NCBI GenBank assembly: GCA_037389465.1
Contig: JAZARR010000210.1
Coordinates: 62,001 to 126,000 of the forward strand
DNA from: Baylisascaris procyonis
Lineage: Eukaryota > Nematoda > Chromadorea > Rhabditida > Ascarididae
Reading direction: 5' to 3'
Length of the DNA stretch: 64,000 nucleotides
Shown here: in pieces, positions 48,726 through 59,192 of the stretch
How the letters are laid out: each line of letters opens with the position of its first letter
Numbering within the stretch: the first letter of the stretch is position 1
Translations under genes and position numbers: made by a program
Notes under the pieces: model-generated
Told to the model about the DNA's origin: nothing
The model's database searches: none
Seen by the model: only the letters and a program-made list of their open reading frames with translations

Positions 48726-51724
48726 CTGTAGTGCCACTTAAGCGAATCATCATATCTTCTTTATGTAGATCGATTGATAATCGCATTGGTGAATATTCAT
48801 CGACATGGCAATGAAGAATATGAGAAGACTAATACGCAAAAGCACAACGTCACTCAAAATCTACTGCGTGATTTTCAAAACTCTAGCAGATCAATTTTTT
48901 TGACGGGAATTACGACAAACAGAATTTATAAGCAAGTTCGCTCGTCAATTTAAAACGACAAACAGGTCCCCATACTAAGATGGGGTAAGGTTATGGACAT
49001 GCGCATACAACTTTCAGAACAGGCGCCATGCAACTTGAAGTGTTGTAAGTCGGATTGCTTCAGCTTTCACTCAGAAGACTTTTCAAAAACGTCGAATTCT
49101 GGAATAATGTTTTTCGAAGAGCTCAAAGCGACAGCGACGACTCGGTCGACGTGAACTAAAGCGTATTATGCTTTCAATAAAAAGTACCTTCGATGTCGGA
49201 GGCAGTGAGCGCAGTTACTCGTCGTCCGATTTCTTGACAGTTAGATTCTGGCGTAAACAGCTCGCTCTTAATGCGCCTTTAGGTAACTCTATCTGCCCAT
49301 ATTTAGCTCTGGTAATCTAAACTCTTGGTCCACATGAAGACTTGTTATATGAAGACGTGTCCACTCCTGGCGCTGAACAGAGCAAAGCATGATTCCCCTT
49401 CACGATGTCTTTTCTGCTGCATAACTTCTCTACCTCCTTTTTTCCTTCAGTTTCTCATCATACGTAAACATAGGGGGGGGGGAGAGATTCCGGGGACCTT
49501 CGCCAGCCTCATTTGAACAAAATGAATGCAACTCATTTAATGAATACAACTCATAAAATGAATACAACACCATTCTCAGAGGCAACAGGAAAACTGGAAG
49601 ATACCGTAAATAGTGCTCAGAATCCACAATAAGATTATATATCATCCGCAGTATGAGACCCAACTTTGTTGGCGGAGCTGGCGTCTTGAATCTTCCAGAG
49701 ATATGAAATGTTTAGATCCGGATGCTCTGTAGAGTACCTTAGGTGAAGTTTGGCGGTAATCAGATGGAGTTACTATAAAGAGCTGACGCCCAGTGGGATA
49801 ACGCCTGTTTTGTTGAATATAAATAAGTCGCTTGCAAATCGTGTGCTCTCGAAGATGTTCCATTCCTAATATATTGAGGAGTAATCCGAGGGATTTGGGT
49901 GGTCTGAGATCCAACCCGTCGACAAATGCTGCAATTCAATTTTTTAGATGCACTTTACTTTTTCATATGGCGTTCTTTATAAACGCCAATTTGGAAAAGC
50001 AAAAACTTTATCTTTTTATCGTTTTCTTTGTCACAGCTTTCGATGCCATGTCACAATCCTCCTCTTTTTGATGTAATCATCCATACCGCCGTCGCAATCG
50101 TTCCCGATTCGTTAAAGACTACGCAACGTCTGAAAACACTAATGTGCAGCAGTTTCCATTGCATCAATAAATCCAAAATTATGTTAATATATTTTCGTCT
50201 GCGACTGAAAACATCACAATCCAGCGTCATTGCCTAACGTTGCAACTGGAAGGATCGCAGTCGGTTGGTTAGATTTTTGCTTGCACAGAACCTCGCATTT
50301 TATATTTTCAAATATGTTGTCTTCAGGAATTCGGGGTGATGTCCAAGGATTGTAGTGCGTAAAGTGCCACTTTTGCTTAATATAGCCTGTGCTGATAATA
50401 CACTACAGTGCGCACCGACAGAATGTTCCTACCAGCCTCTCCCTGGTAGAAAATCTTTTACCCACACTGTTACATCTGTGTGGTCGCTGTTGCGTCGTGA
50501 GCCAGTGTATTCCACACTTTTAAAGAGGGCAGCCTGTACACAGAAAACATTGTTTAAATACTCAATGGCATGACAAGACGGAGTGTTAAACGTTTCAACA
50601 GTTCGTGGAATGTTCGGGTTTTATGTCAACAATTGAAACTTCTAGGAACAGTGAATTTTGAGGGCTTTTTGACTTCTTCCGCTCACTTAGATTTTCTGGC
50701 CAGAGACTATGAATAAGAATAAATTCCAAATCGTAAGTGTTCGCTGTGACGTTTTTTTAATTGTTATCGGTGATCCATAGAAAAGTGAGTTTTCATATGC
50801 CAAAGAAAGCTTATTTTACGCTTCGAATCTTACAAATGGGTTCTGTACCGCCGCAACGATGGCCAGCTTTCTGTAGATTTCGGATCTATAGGAGAGAGCT
50901 TGAAATTTGCCAGCTGATGAATGGACAAGGAATGACAAAACTGAATTTATGTTTGCAGCGTTGCTCCTACCATAGATCTGAACTTGTAAGTCTCCTTTTT
51001 ACTTCGCTTTTTTTGGAATTTCTAACTTATGAGCTGCATAAGTGATAAGGACCTAATGGTTGAGTTCATTTGTGCGTTTGTATGCTTCCAAAGCGAAATA
51101 TGAGTTGAGCACTTTGGAGCATTTGAATTGCGCAAACTTCCCCTCTTGGCACAGCTTTCTCAGTTGCTGGCCGCTTTCGATGACCCATGTATCGAGTTTT
51201 CCAGTAGTAGTTTCATAATCTGGTAATTCGGTACTAACCGTCGAAAATTCTCACATTAGGCACATGACACATGTTTGTGAATCCCATACCGATAATGTAT
51301 TTAGTATTATTTATATGTGAAGGCATCTAAAGTACACGTTATGCACACGTTCAGTTTATCCTATCGAAGGGATCTCTATTTAATACGTAAAAGTGTGACC
51401 AAAAGGGGATCACGGATTTTACAGTTTCTTGTGGAAAGATCTGGAATCAATAAGACAGTTTTTTGTGAATTATTAGAAATGGGTTGTTGCGTCATTTTGC
51501 GAATTCATTTGGAGCCTTACTGGAGTTGGAGGGGAGACAACTAGTTTTTCCGCACTTACCACTAGTGATTACTGCACTTTGAATATGCGATAGGATCGTG
51601 TGCTGGCGAGCGGAATATATATGTTCGGTTTTCTTCACGACAAATGTACGAGCGTGAAAGGTTTATGTTGCGCAGACTGCTGAAAGATGTGCGGTCTTAT
51701 TAGAAAAGATTGTTGGATTTGCAG
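48726..51724. other. Intergenic region before the PP1 gene
   Basis: No gene is supported. It contains a G homopolymer of about 10 bases near 49473 and a minus-strand 90-codon ORF (49642-49914) that I cannot assign. The missing first exon of the CK1-like gene may lie here. Confidence 0.55.
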
Positions 51725-51741
51725 GCAACCGACTCCGAACA

Positions 51742-51856
51742 ATGCAGAAAGAAGATTTCAGTATCAAAGAATTGATAACGCGATTACTGAGTGTGTGCGA
51801 AAACAATAAGGGGCTTACGAAAACAGTTACTGAAATGGAATTAATTGCTCTTTGCA
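51742..51856 (+). CDS. PP1-like exon 1
   Basis: ATG then 38 codons: [20 protein letters not shown], later ENNKGL and EMELIALC. This is the N-terminal helix region (SIIGRLLEV...LTENEIRGLC). The donor is TGCA|GTATGT. A TTTGCAG 17 bases before the ATG is a likely spliced-leader acceptor. Confidence 0.9.
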
Positions 51857-54800
51857 GTATGTTTTTTGCCATAAACGTTCATTTATTGAAATATTTTAAA
51901 CTTTCAAATGGTTACTGCACTTCTTGTGATGCTTGGATGTTCACTGAAATATAAACAGTCAAAAACTTTCAGACGAAATTTTCTGCAGCAAAACTTCTTC
52001 GATAACACCCGTTCACTGTCTGAAGGACGCATGATTTCCAGACTATTTCAGATGAGGCAAAAGAAGTTTTTATGTCGCAATCAGTGTTCATCGAAATCAA
52101 TCCACCAGTTCGAATATGCGGGGACACTCATGGCCAATATTCAGACGTTCTTCGACTATTTAGCCGTTGTGGATTTCCTCCTCTTGCCAACTACCTATTC
52201 CTTGGTGACTATATAGATCGAGGCGAGCAAAATCTGGAGACAGTCGCACTACTCTTTTGTTACAAAGTATGAGTCGCGCTACTTTGCTGCGAAAGAAATT
52301 GTCGCACTTTTATAAGATCTGAAATTATCCGCTGTTTAATTGCGAAAACCTGATTAAATGGTGCTAATAATATGCAATTTTTTGCAAATCCAAATTCATA
52401 GATCCCATGAAAACTTTGTAATCACCTAAAGTGGACGCCACACATGATGATTTGAGCCAATAAGAACTGCACCGTTCAAACCAACTCCGATCCTTCATTC
52501 CTTCGGGTTATCATTACAATGCGGACCCAATCAATCCTAAGGACTACAATAACTTCATTAAACAAGAAATGCGGAAAATGCTCTATCGCATCATCAATTG
52601 CTCATAGCAGAAGACGCTTGAATATTTCACGCAACCCGGTATCACATGTAGCCTGCGATGAAGTGTAATAAACCAATGCAACTTGAAGAAGGCAAACACT
52701 TACGAAAAGACTACATTTGTCCACAGCACCTCAGAGCAAGCGGTTCCGCTTTTTCCAACAACTGTCGCCAGCTTCGCACTCTAAATGCTTGGAGAAACTC
52801 GTTGACGTTACTGATGTTGAAGAAAACGATTCAAGAGAATCTCGGCAATTACAGCCTATCATGCTGCCTCCTCACATGCACAAATGCTAACGTAAAAACG
52901 TGGACATACTGACGGGGAGGATGCAAATCTTGGGAGGGCTATTCACTCACATAGTCACTCTGCGTCTCCTAGAAAGATATAAAGAACATCTAAGTCTCTC
53001 TTTGCGTTCCTTTTGTTGATCAACGAAGCATTTGGCTCGCTCGAGATGTGGATAAACAATGCGCCTGCAGATATGGCAACTATAGCCCATTTCCTCTCTG
53101 TATTCGAAAGCATTTTTTAAATTCCGAACTGTCTTTCGACTTCAGGCCAAACCGGGTCTCATCACAGCGTTGCTAGAATCCTTGGCAAAAACATGAACTG
53201 TGCTTTCGATAAACGAATCAAAAGTGAACAACAAATACGTCTGCTTTGGGCATGAGAATGTTCCTATTTTCAATCAATACAGCCAGACTTCAAGCCAAAC
53301 CAAACCGGCTTCAAACAAAGCCAAAGAAATTGATCTTGACCTAACCTGAAACGAGAAGGAGGAGCAGTGTATCGTGCTCGGGAGTAGATATTATTGTCGA
53401 GGGTCAAGAAATCGAAGGAGAAAGATGCATCTAGTTGCTGTCTACTCAACTTCTCCAATAAATTTGATGACGAATGTGGAGACGACGGAGTGTAGCATGA
53501 ATGAGTTTCTGTAGAATGAGAACAGTGTGCGTCAACAAGCATTGGCCTATGAAAATGGAAGTCCTCTCTCATTCCACGATTATATTCACATGATTTATGA
53601 GCTCAGTGTCAGTTTTCAATATGAGCCACCGAGGAGAAGCTGCCAATAACAACAGAACCATGGAATGCAAGTAGGCAAAAGTGCACTGAATAAGCCTTCG
53701 ATCTTCGTTCAAACAAAGGATAATACCTAAAGACTCGCATTTAGCAATTCGTGGTTTGGTGCAGCAAGTCACAGTTGCAACAACTTTAAGGTTTGCAGTG
53801 AATATCAAAATATAACAGAATACTTGAGGCACTAACGGGAAGTACAGAGACATGAGGGGGAAGATACCTTCGCAGCGAGATCTCCTCTAAGCTCCCCGAA
53901 CAGCCGCCTTTTGGCATCGTTTTAACACACGAGTGGCGGATTAGGCTCGGGCGACTTCCGTTGCACGCTCCAGCTCCGCCTTCATTTCCTTCGGTTACTT
54001 TGGATCCAGCCTCGATTCCTTTATTGCACATCCTTCTTTCCTCATTATTTCCACCCAACAATCTTCCATTTCCGCAAGTGATGCGCCGTTTTCAGAACAT
54101 CCAGAAATCAAGCACGCTGCTCGAAATTTTGCCTAACTTCATATAGAGGAATTCCAAATTCTGAATTTTCCGCGCACTCTAAATCCTAGCTCGTCGAATG
54201 AGCATCCGGTAGGCGACTAAATAACTAAGAAAGATGACGGCGGTTCTTGTCAGACTCTCACCTCATGATGCATGTTGTTTTGTAGTCTCCACGTACCCCG
54301 AAAACAGCTCCAAGACAACGAATTCTCTACAAAGAACGATTAGCTATGACGCAAAATGCAAAGCTAATCATTTTTCTCGCAGATAGTGGCCGTTTTTCCT
54401 TATAACCGAGATGGCCAAAACTAGCGGTCTCTTTTTGTTTAGCAGTTTCTGTGCTTTTTAGTGAGAGCATTCCGTTCTGCTTTAGGTTATCTACAAGAGC
54501 AATTTCTTCATGTTGCGTGGTAATCACGAATGCGAACATGTGAATCGCGTGTATGGTTTCTATGAGGAATGCAACCGCCGATATCAATCACAACGTCTCT
54601 GGCAGGCATTCCAGGTGGCCGACATCAATCTGTTCTGCAAACAAACTCTATCCACATAACACGTTTGTAGCGTTTCGCTCGCAAAAAGTAGCGACCTGAG
54701 AAGAATCTATTGAAACAGATAACTTCTGTATATTTCTTATAGCGATATCCTATAATGTAACAGTGGTTGATGACGAAAAGTGCAGCTGCAAAGTATTTTC

Positions 54801-57800
54801 GAAAACGTTTCTTCAACAGATTTTTTATTATATCCACACATCGCAAGAGATTTCATTACTCGACTATATTTGTAAAGAGATCATTCGGTAGACGGCAGTG
54901 ACATTTGATTATTGTTAAGATATATCTATGTTGGATGTTTTTGAGTTTTGAGCCAACTGAAGTCCGGCTCAGACTGAGAATGATGATAATGAGTGTTTTT
55001 GATGACCAGTGAAAACTTGTCCGCAAACGGGGACGAACCCGCGACCTCTCGCTTGCCGGGCGAGTGCTCTACCACTGAGCAACCGCGGACGTTTTCACTA
55101 GTCATCAACCTCGTGTTATGAACTCCCGTCAGTTCATGTGCGTACGTTATACGACACCCCGGTGGGCGCATTACGCCATGCACCAGAATTGAACTGACAT
55201 TGGGCAGACATGGATATCTATGTTGGATGTTTTTGAGTTTTGAGCCAACTGAAGTCCGGCTCAGACTGAGAATGATGATAATGAGTGTTTTTGATGACCA
55301 GTGAAAACTTGTCCGCAGGCGGGGATGAACCCGCGACCTCTCGCTTGCCGGGCGAGTGCTCTACCACTGAGCTACCACTGTTAAGATACAAATGATCTTA
55401 AAGTTGATCACGGGATAATCACAGGATTGAAAATCTACCAAAAATCTTCACATGCTAGGTTACGATGCAAAAAAAGACGAACAAATCAAGATAGAGAGAC
55501 TGCCACAATGGGTGTTTTTTCTTTCATTTAAGCTCACCTGGCTAAGCAACAATAAATTTTCCAAATAAACTGTTTCTTCTCACCTATTCTCTACTTTCTG
55601 ATATGCTTCATAAGAGGCTTAATGACTGCACAAATTCTTCCTCCCTAATCAGCTCTTTCCTACCTAGTCAATCTGTGACGAAAGTTACGTGTGAAAACAT
55701 AATGGACCTTCAGCAGTTCATAGCTTTCGCAGAAATAGTCGAGTGAAATACAAAGAAATTTGAGTTCCAACTACCTTCATTAGAGTTCACGAGCCTGGCT
55801 TCGGTGGCTTTTAATCTCTATTAACAGGAAAGGCAACAGGCATAAATATGTAGTTGTCGATGCGAAGTCAGATTGTGCGTTTTCACAAAAACTTGCCAGA
55901 AGGACACCAATGGCACAGTGTATCATGTCCCTGATGTTCGCCCTGCGAGCACCTCATTTTATGGCGATCCGCTGCAGTAGTGTTGCAAGCTCAGAATCGA
56001 AATGCAAATCGCTTCAGCAATTTCAAACTGCTCAAATATGAAATCTCAAGGACGGGAACAGTTCAGATATTGTTTTTTAAAAGAGCTCATAGCTCTCACC
56101 TTATTCGCATATCTCACATCAGCGCCACTACAATCGAGAATACTGTCCGACTGGAAATAGCAAAGGGTCGGACGCAGCTCTAGTGGTGCTCTTCCAGAGA
56201 ACAATATCGCCCTGCCTACCAATCGCAAAGGCGCTGAGCTCTCCTCCACGTTGCATACGGACCACAACCATACTCTGCACTCTGCGAACGAATACTAGCG
56301 TCCATTACAAAAACTTGAAAACTTGCGTTGGAAGCGTGCAACTTTTTTCAATCACTCAACGCAGAATGTCAGATTATGGATTAAGGGAGTGAAGAAATGC
56401 GCATGACTTATGGGCACACTTCAGTCAACGGAAGGACCCCATATAACTATGCTCGCCCACTGCATCGTATTGTTGTAACGAGATCATTGGATATATGCCA
56501 TGCTTGTTGCAGGAAGGCATCATTTGACATTCTGCATTGAGTAATTGGAAAAAAGTTGCATGTTTCCATTACAACTTTTCGAATTTCTGTGACGGGCATT
56601 AGTATTCGTTTGCATGAAGAGTACGGTAGTGGCGCGTAGTCAAGTGGAGCACGAGCTTATCTCCGTTTGCTGTTCGCAGTCAGAGTGGCATCGTTCTCTG
56701 CAAGATCGCCGCTCAAATTGACTCACTTCAATCTCTGGGCCATTGAAGTGATGGGGAGGAGATTGCAGGATGTTTTTCATTTCATGCCATTGTGTGCTCT
56801 TGTCGGCGAACGGATTCTATGCATGCATGGTGGTATTTCTCCGAGTCTCAAAAACCTCGATCAGTTGCGCATTATCCAACGTCCATGCGCTGCTCGAAAC
56901 GCGTCACTGGAGAAAGATCTTTTATGGGCGGATCCAATGCCCGGCATCACTGGATTTAGACCAAATATGAGAGGCGCATCGTTTGAATTCGGTGCTGATG
57001 TGCTAGAATTAACCTGCAAACAACTCGATATTGACTTGGTCGGCTTTTAAACACTGCTTTTTCATCTCATAATTGGAGCTCTCCAGTCTAAACGGCCGTT
57101 TTAACGGATTTATCGCATTAGCAGCAAATCCGATCGTCGTTGTACGTATCGTGCTTGCAAGATTGTTTGGCGCACAGCACATCCGATGCTCATGCTTATA
57201 TTTCGAGTGGAGTGTTGATGTTGAATTTTAATCAGATTTGCAACAGATGCTACAAAGAAGTGAAGCAATAGCTCTGTTACCTCCATATTAACATAGGCAA
57301 ATGATGTTATTCATCGATATGTTTTTTATGAATCTGTATAATTTGCCGTATCCATTACAAGCTTTGACTCTTGGAAGTCACATGGTATGCTGCAGTTGAG
57401 CTATAGCTCATAACTTCTTCAGGACGAGCAGGCAATTTCAGGTGTAATCAGTGTACTCTTTTTGAGCTAGATGGGGACGTAAAAAAGGTCACGCTAGGAA
57501 TAAAAACTGTACAAGGTCGAGTAAGTCAGGCTAGGAGCATAAACCTTTCAGTAATTATGGTTTTCTCGAGTAGTGGGTGATTTTATGTTGTTGGTATCCC
57601 TAACGTTGGGCAAATTTAAAAACAATTCAAACTTTTTGCTCCTATCCCCACTTGTTGACATTTGACAAACTTTTAACCCCATCCTCATTCCTTTACATTG
57701 TCCATTTGCTCCCATAACTGAAACTAGACCCCTGCACTATTTTTTATTCATGATAGTGGGTTCTTATGAGAGTGCTCAGCTCATTGCTGTGATGTTTCGT

Positions 57801-58193
57801 CTGATGAGAGTAACGGAGATTCTAGCATGATGTCTGGGCGAAGCGGCAGGTACTCATCTCAAATTCGCATGATATCAGGCAATATCATGCAAAAATTTGC
57901 AAGTGCTATCGTTTAATGTTGTAATCAATAGCATGCTATAAATTCTATGAAGCAAAATTAATTTACAGGTGGCTCGAGCACATCAGGTTGTACAGGATGG
58001 TTATGAATTTTTCGGTGGACGTAGATTGGTTACGGTATTCTCAGCACCACATTACTGTGGCGAATTCGACAATGCCGCTGCAGTTATGATCGTTGATCCA
58101 AATTTGGTGTGCTCATTCCAAATTCTCCGCCCAAGTACCGCTCATTTCTGTGTTAGCCGAGTCGTACCGACTTCTTCAGCAAGCGATTCCTAA
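51742..58193 (+). CDS. PP1-type serine/threonine protein phosphatase catalytic subunit, whole gene
   Basis: It removes phosphate from Ser/Thr using a two-metal centre and normally acts with targeting subunits. Exons: 51742-51856, 52052-52266, 54486-54614, 56769-57038, 57969-58134, and 58180-58193 or read-through. All joins are in phase, giving about 302 residues, close to the PP1 core. Metal and catalytic motifs are intact: GDTHG (62-66), GDYIDRG (90-96), RGNHE (121-125), MHGG with His173, RAHQ with His248, Arg221, and the beta12-13 loop [11 protein letters not shown] with Cys273. The protein is clearly diverged from canonical PP1 (for example around [20 protein letters not shown]) and lacks the usual basic C-terminal tail. 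This fits the expanded, often male-germline, PP1-like (gsp) families of nematodes; that tissue role is inference. PP1 rather than PP2A/PP4 is favoured by the [12 protein letters not shown] loop and CSFQIL end. Confidence 0.93.
52052..52266 (+). CDS. PP1-like exon 2
   Basis: The acceptor is ATTTCAG| and the donor AAA|GTATGA. It contains [13 protein letters not shown] and [19 protein letters not shown], the first two metal-binding motifs. Confidence 0.95.
54486..54614 (+). CDS. PP1-like exon 3
   Basis: The acceptor is TGCTTTAG| and the donor CAG|GTGGCC, with 43 codons. [20 protein letters not shown] contains the RGNHE catalytic motif. Confidence 0.95.
54922..55375. repeat. 292-bp repeat, one full and one partial tandem copy, carrying a tRNA-like core
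   Basis: Copy 1 is 54922-55213. Copy 2 starts at 55214 and breaks off near 55375 inside the tRNA-like part. GTTAAGATA occurs on both sides of the pair (54914 and about 55380), suggesting an insertion site. It lies in intron 3 of the PP1-like gene. Confidence 0.85.
55019..55090 (-). tRNA. tRNA-like sequence, probably a SINE head or decayed tRNA
   Basis: The 72-base minus-strand sequence folds as a cloverleaf: 7-bp acceptor (GTCCGCG/TGCGGAC), D arm TGCTC...GAGCA, and anticodon stem CTCGC/GCGAG with loop CCGGCAA. The nominal anticodon is GGC (Ala). Position 33 is C instead of the invariant U and the T loop is one base short. GGTTCGTCCCC resembles a pol III B box. A second, 5'-truncated copy lies at 55311-55375. 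A working tRNA is unlikely. Confidence 0.5.
56769..57038 (+). CDS. PP1-like exon 4
   Basis: The acceptor is GATTGCAG| and the donor TTG|GTCGGC, with 90 codons. It contains [37 protein letters not shown] and the DIDL end. Confidence 0.95.
57969..58134 (+). CDS. PP1-like exon 5
   Basis: The acceptor is TTTACAG|. It encodes [33 protein letters not shown] and CSFQILRP. The donor CCAA|GTACCG is optional (see the terminal segment). Confidence 0.94.
58135..58193 (+). CDS. PP1-like 3' end: 45-nt optional intron plus last codons
   Basis: 58135-58179 has GT...TTCTTCAG ends, is 45 nt long and in frame. Spliced, the protein ends RPTSDS. Unspliced, it ends with 15 more residues and the same TAA at 58191-58193. 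Confidence 0.6.
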
Positions 58194-58546
58194 AGCCCTT
58201 TTCTGGGAAGGATTTACTGTGAATGATGAGTACTAGTTGATCAATCGTTTAACGCATAAAAAGAGAAATAGTTGTTTCGAAGCAAGCGGATCATTCTAGT
58301 TACAGAAAAGTTTGAAGGATGAACTACTACAAATAGCAGTTGCTTTCTTAAATCCACTCTTTCATCATCAACTCTTGTAGAGTATTCTGAAGGAAACACG
58401 AAAAATTAATACATCCATTCTTTCCTTGTCTCACCAAACTGGATGCATTGTCCAAAAATTGCATATTACTGGCACTCCTAATACGTTATGTTCATTCCAA
58501 TCCCTCAAACCGCAGCTGAAACTATTTGAATATTCGTTAATCAAAT

Positions 58547-58567
58547 AAATAAATAAATAAATAAACA
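58547..58567. repeat. (AAAT)n run, possible 3' end signal of the PP1-like gene
   Basis: Overlapping AATAAA hexamers lie about 355 bases after the PP1-like stop codon. It may serve as a polyadenylation signal or be a retroposon tail. Confidence 0.4.
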
Positions 58568-59129
58568 TTTTGAACAATGATATGTAGTCGTGAGCAGCGC
58601 CAAGTAAGTTAACCTTGAAGTTTTCAGTACCAGTCGTTGTAAACATGTCCCAATTGCAGTTCCTCGATGTCAAAAGATATTACGTAATTTAAAAAAAGAT
58701 TGTGCTTTTGCTAGCCCTCTCGTGCTTCTCCGTAACACTGTATTGTCGTATTCGCTTGGCTACGCAATAAAACAAACAACTGCAACCATTTTAGAAAGAT
58801 CATTGTAATACATGGCTAGGGCGATACACGTCCGTCCAATACTTTTATCTCATAAGGATATATTGCTATGAAATTTGCGCTAAAAAATGGTATGGAAACA
58901 GCAGAGATATTCCTTTAAAGAAACAGCTGTCGATAATGACGCACTTGACTGTGCGTCAACGCTCCGTATGTTGCACATTTTTGTGGTCGGTCGGTCTCGC
59001 AGTTACAGAGACGTCAGCAAGAAAATGCAAATCTATCCAGCTGCTTTTTCGTTTTTCCTCGAATTTTCAGTGCTTTCAAGCACAGCACAGGTTCTTTTTC
59101 CATCACTTCGTTGCGAGTTTGGCGAGAGG

Positions 59130-59192
59130 ATGGCGGTTAGTCTCATCGACTCCGAGATGAATATACGTTGCAAATTGGAGGAAATCGATAAG
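59130..59192 (+). CDS. Unrecognised gene, exon 1
   Basis: ATG GCG ... AAG|GTTTGC, 21 codons. The start is the first ATG of the frame after the TTTTCAG at 59064-59070 that gives a phase 0 exon. Confidence 0.5.

Noticed and set aside
58193..59130. Operon between the PP1-like gene and the following gene
   Set aside because: The spacing is about 940 bases, far above the usual ~100-base nematode intercistronic gap.
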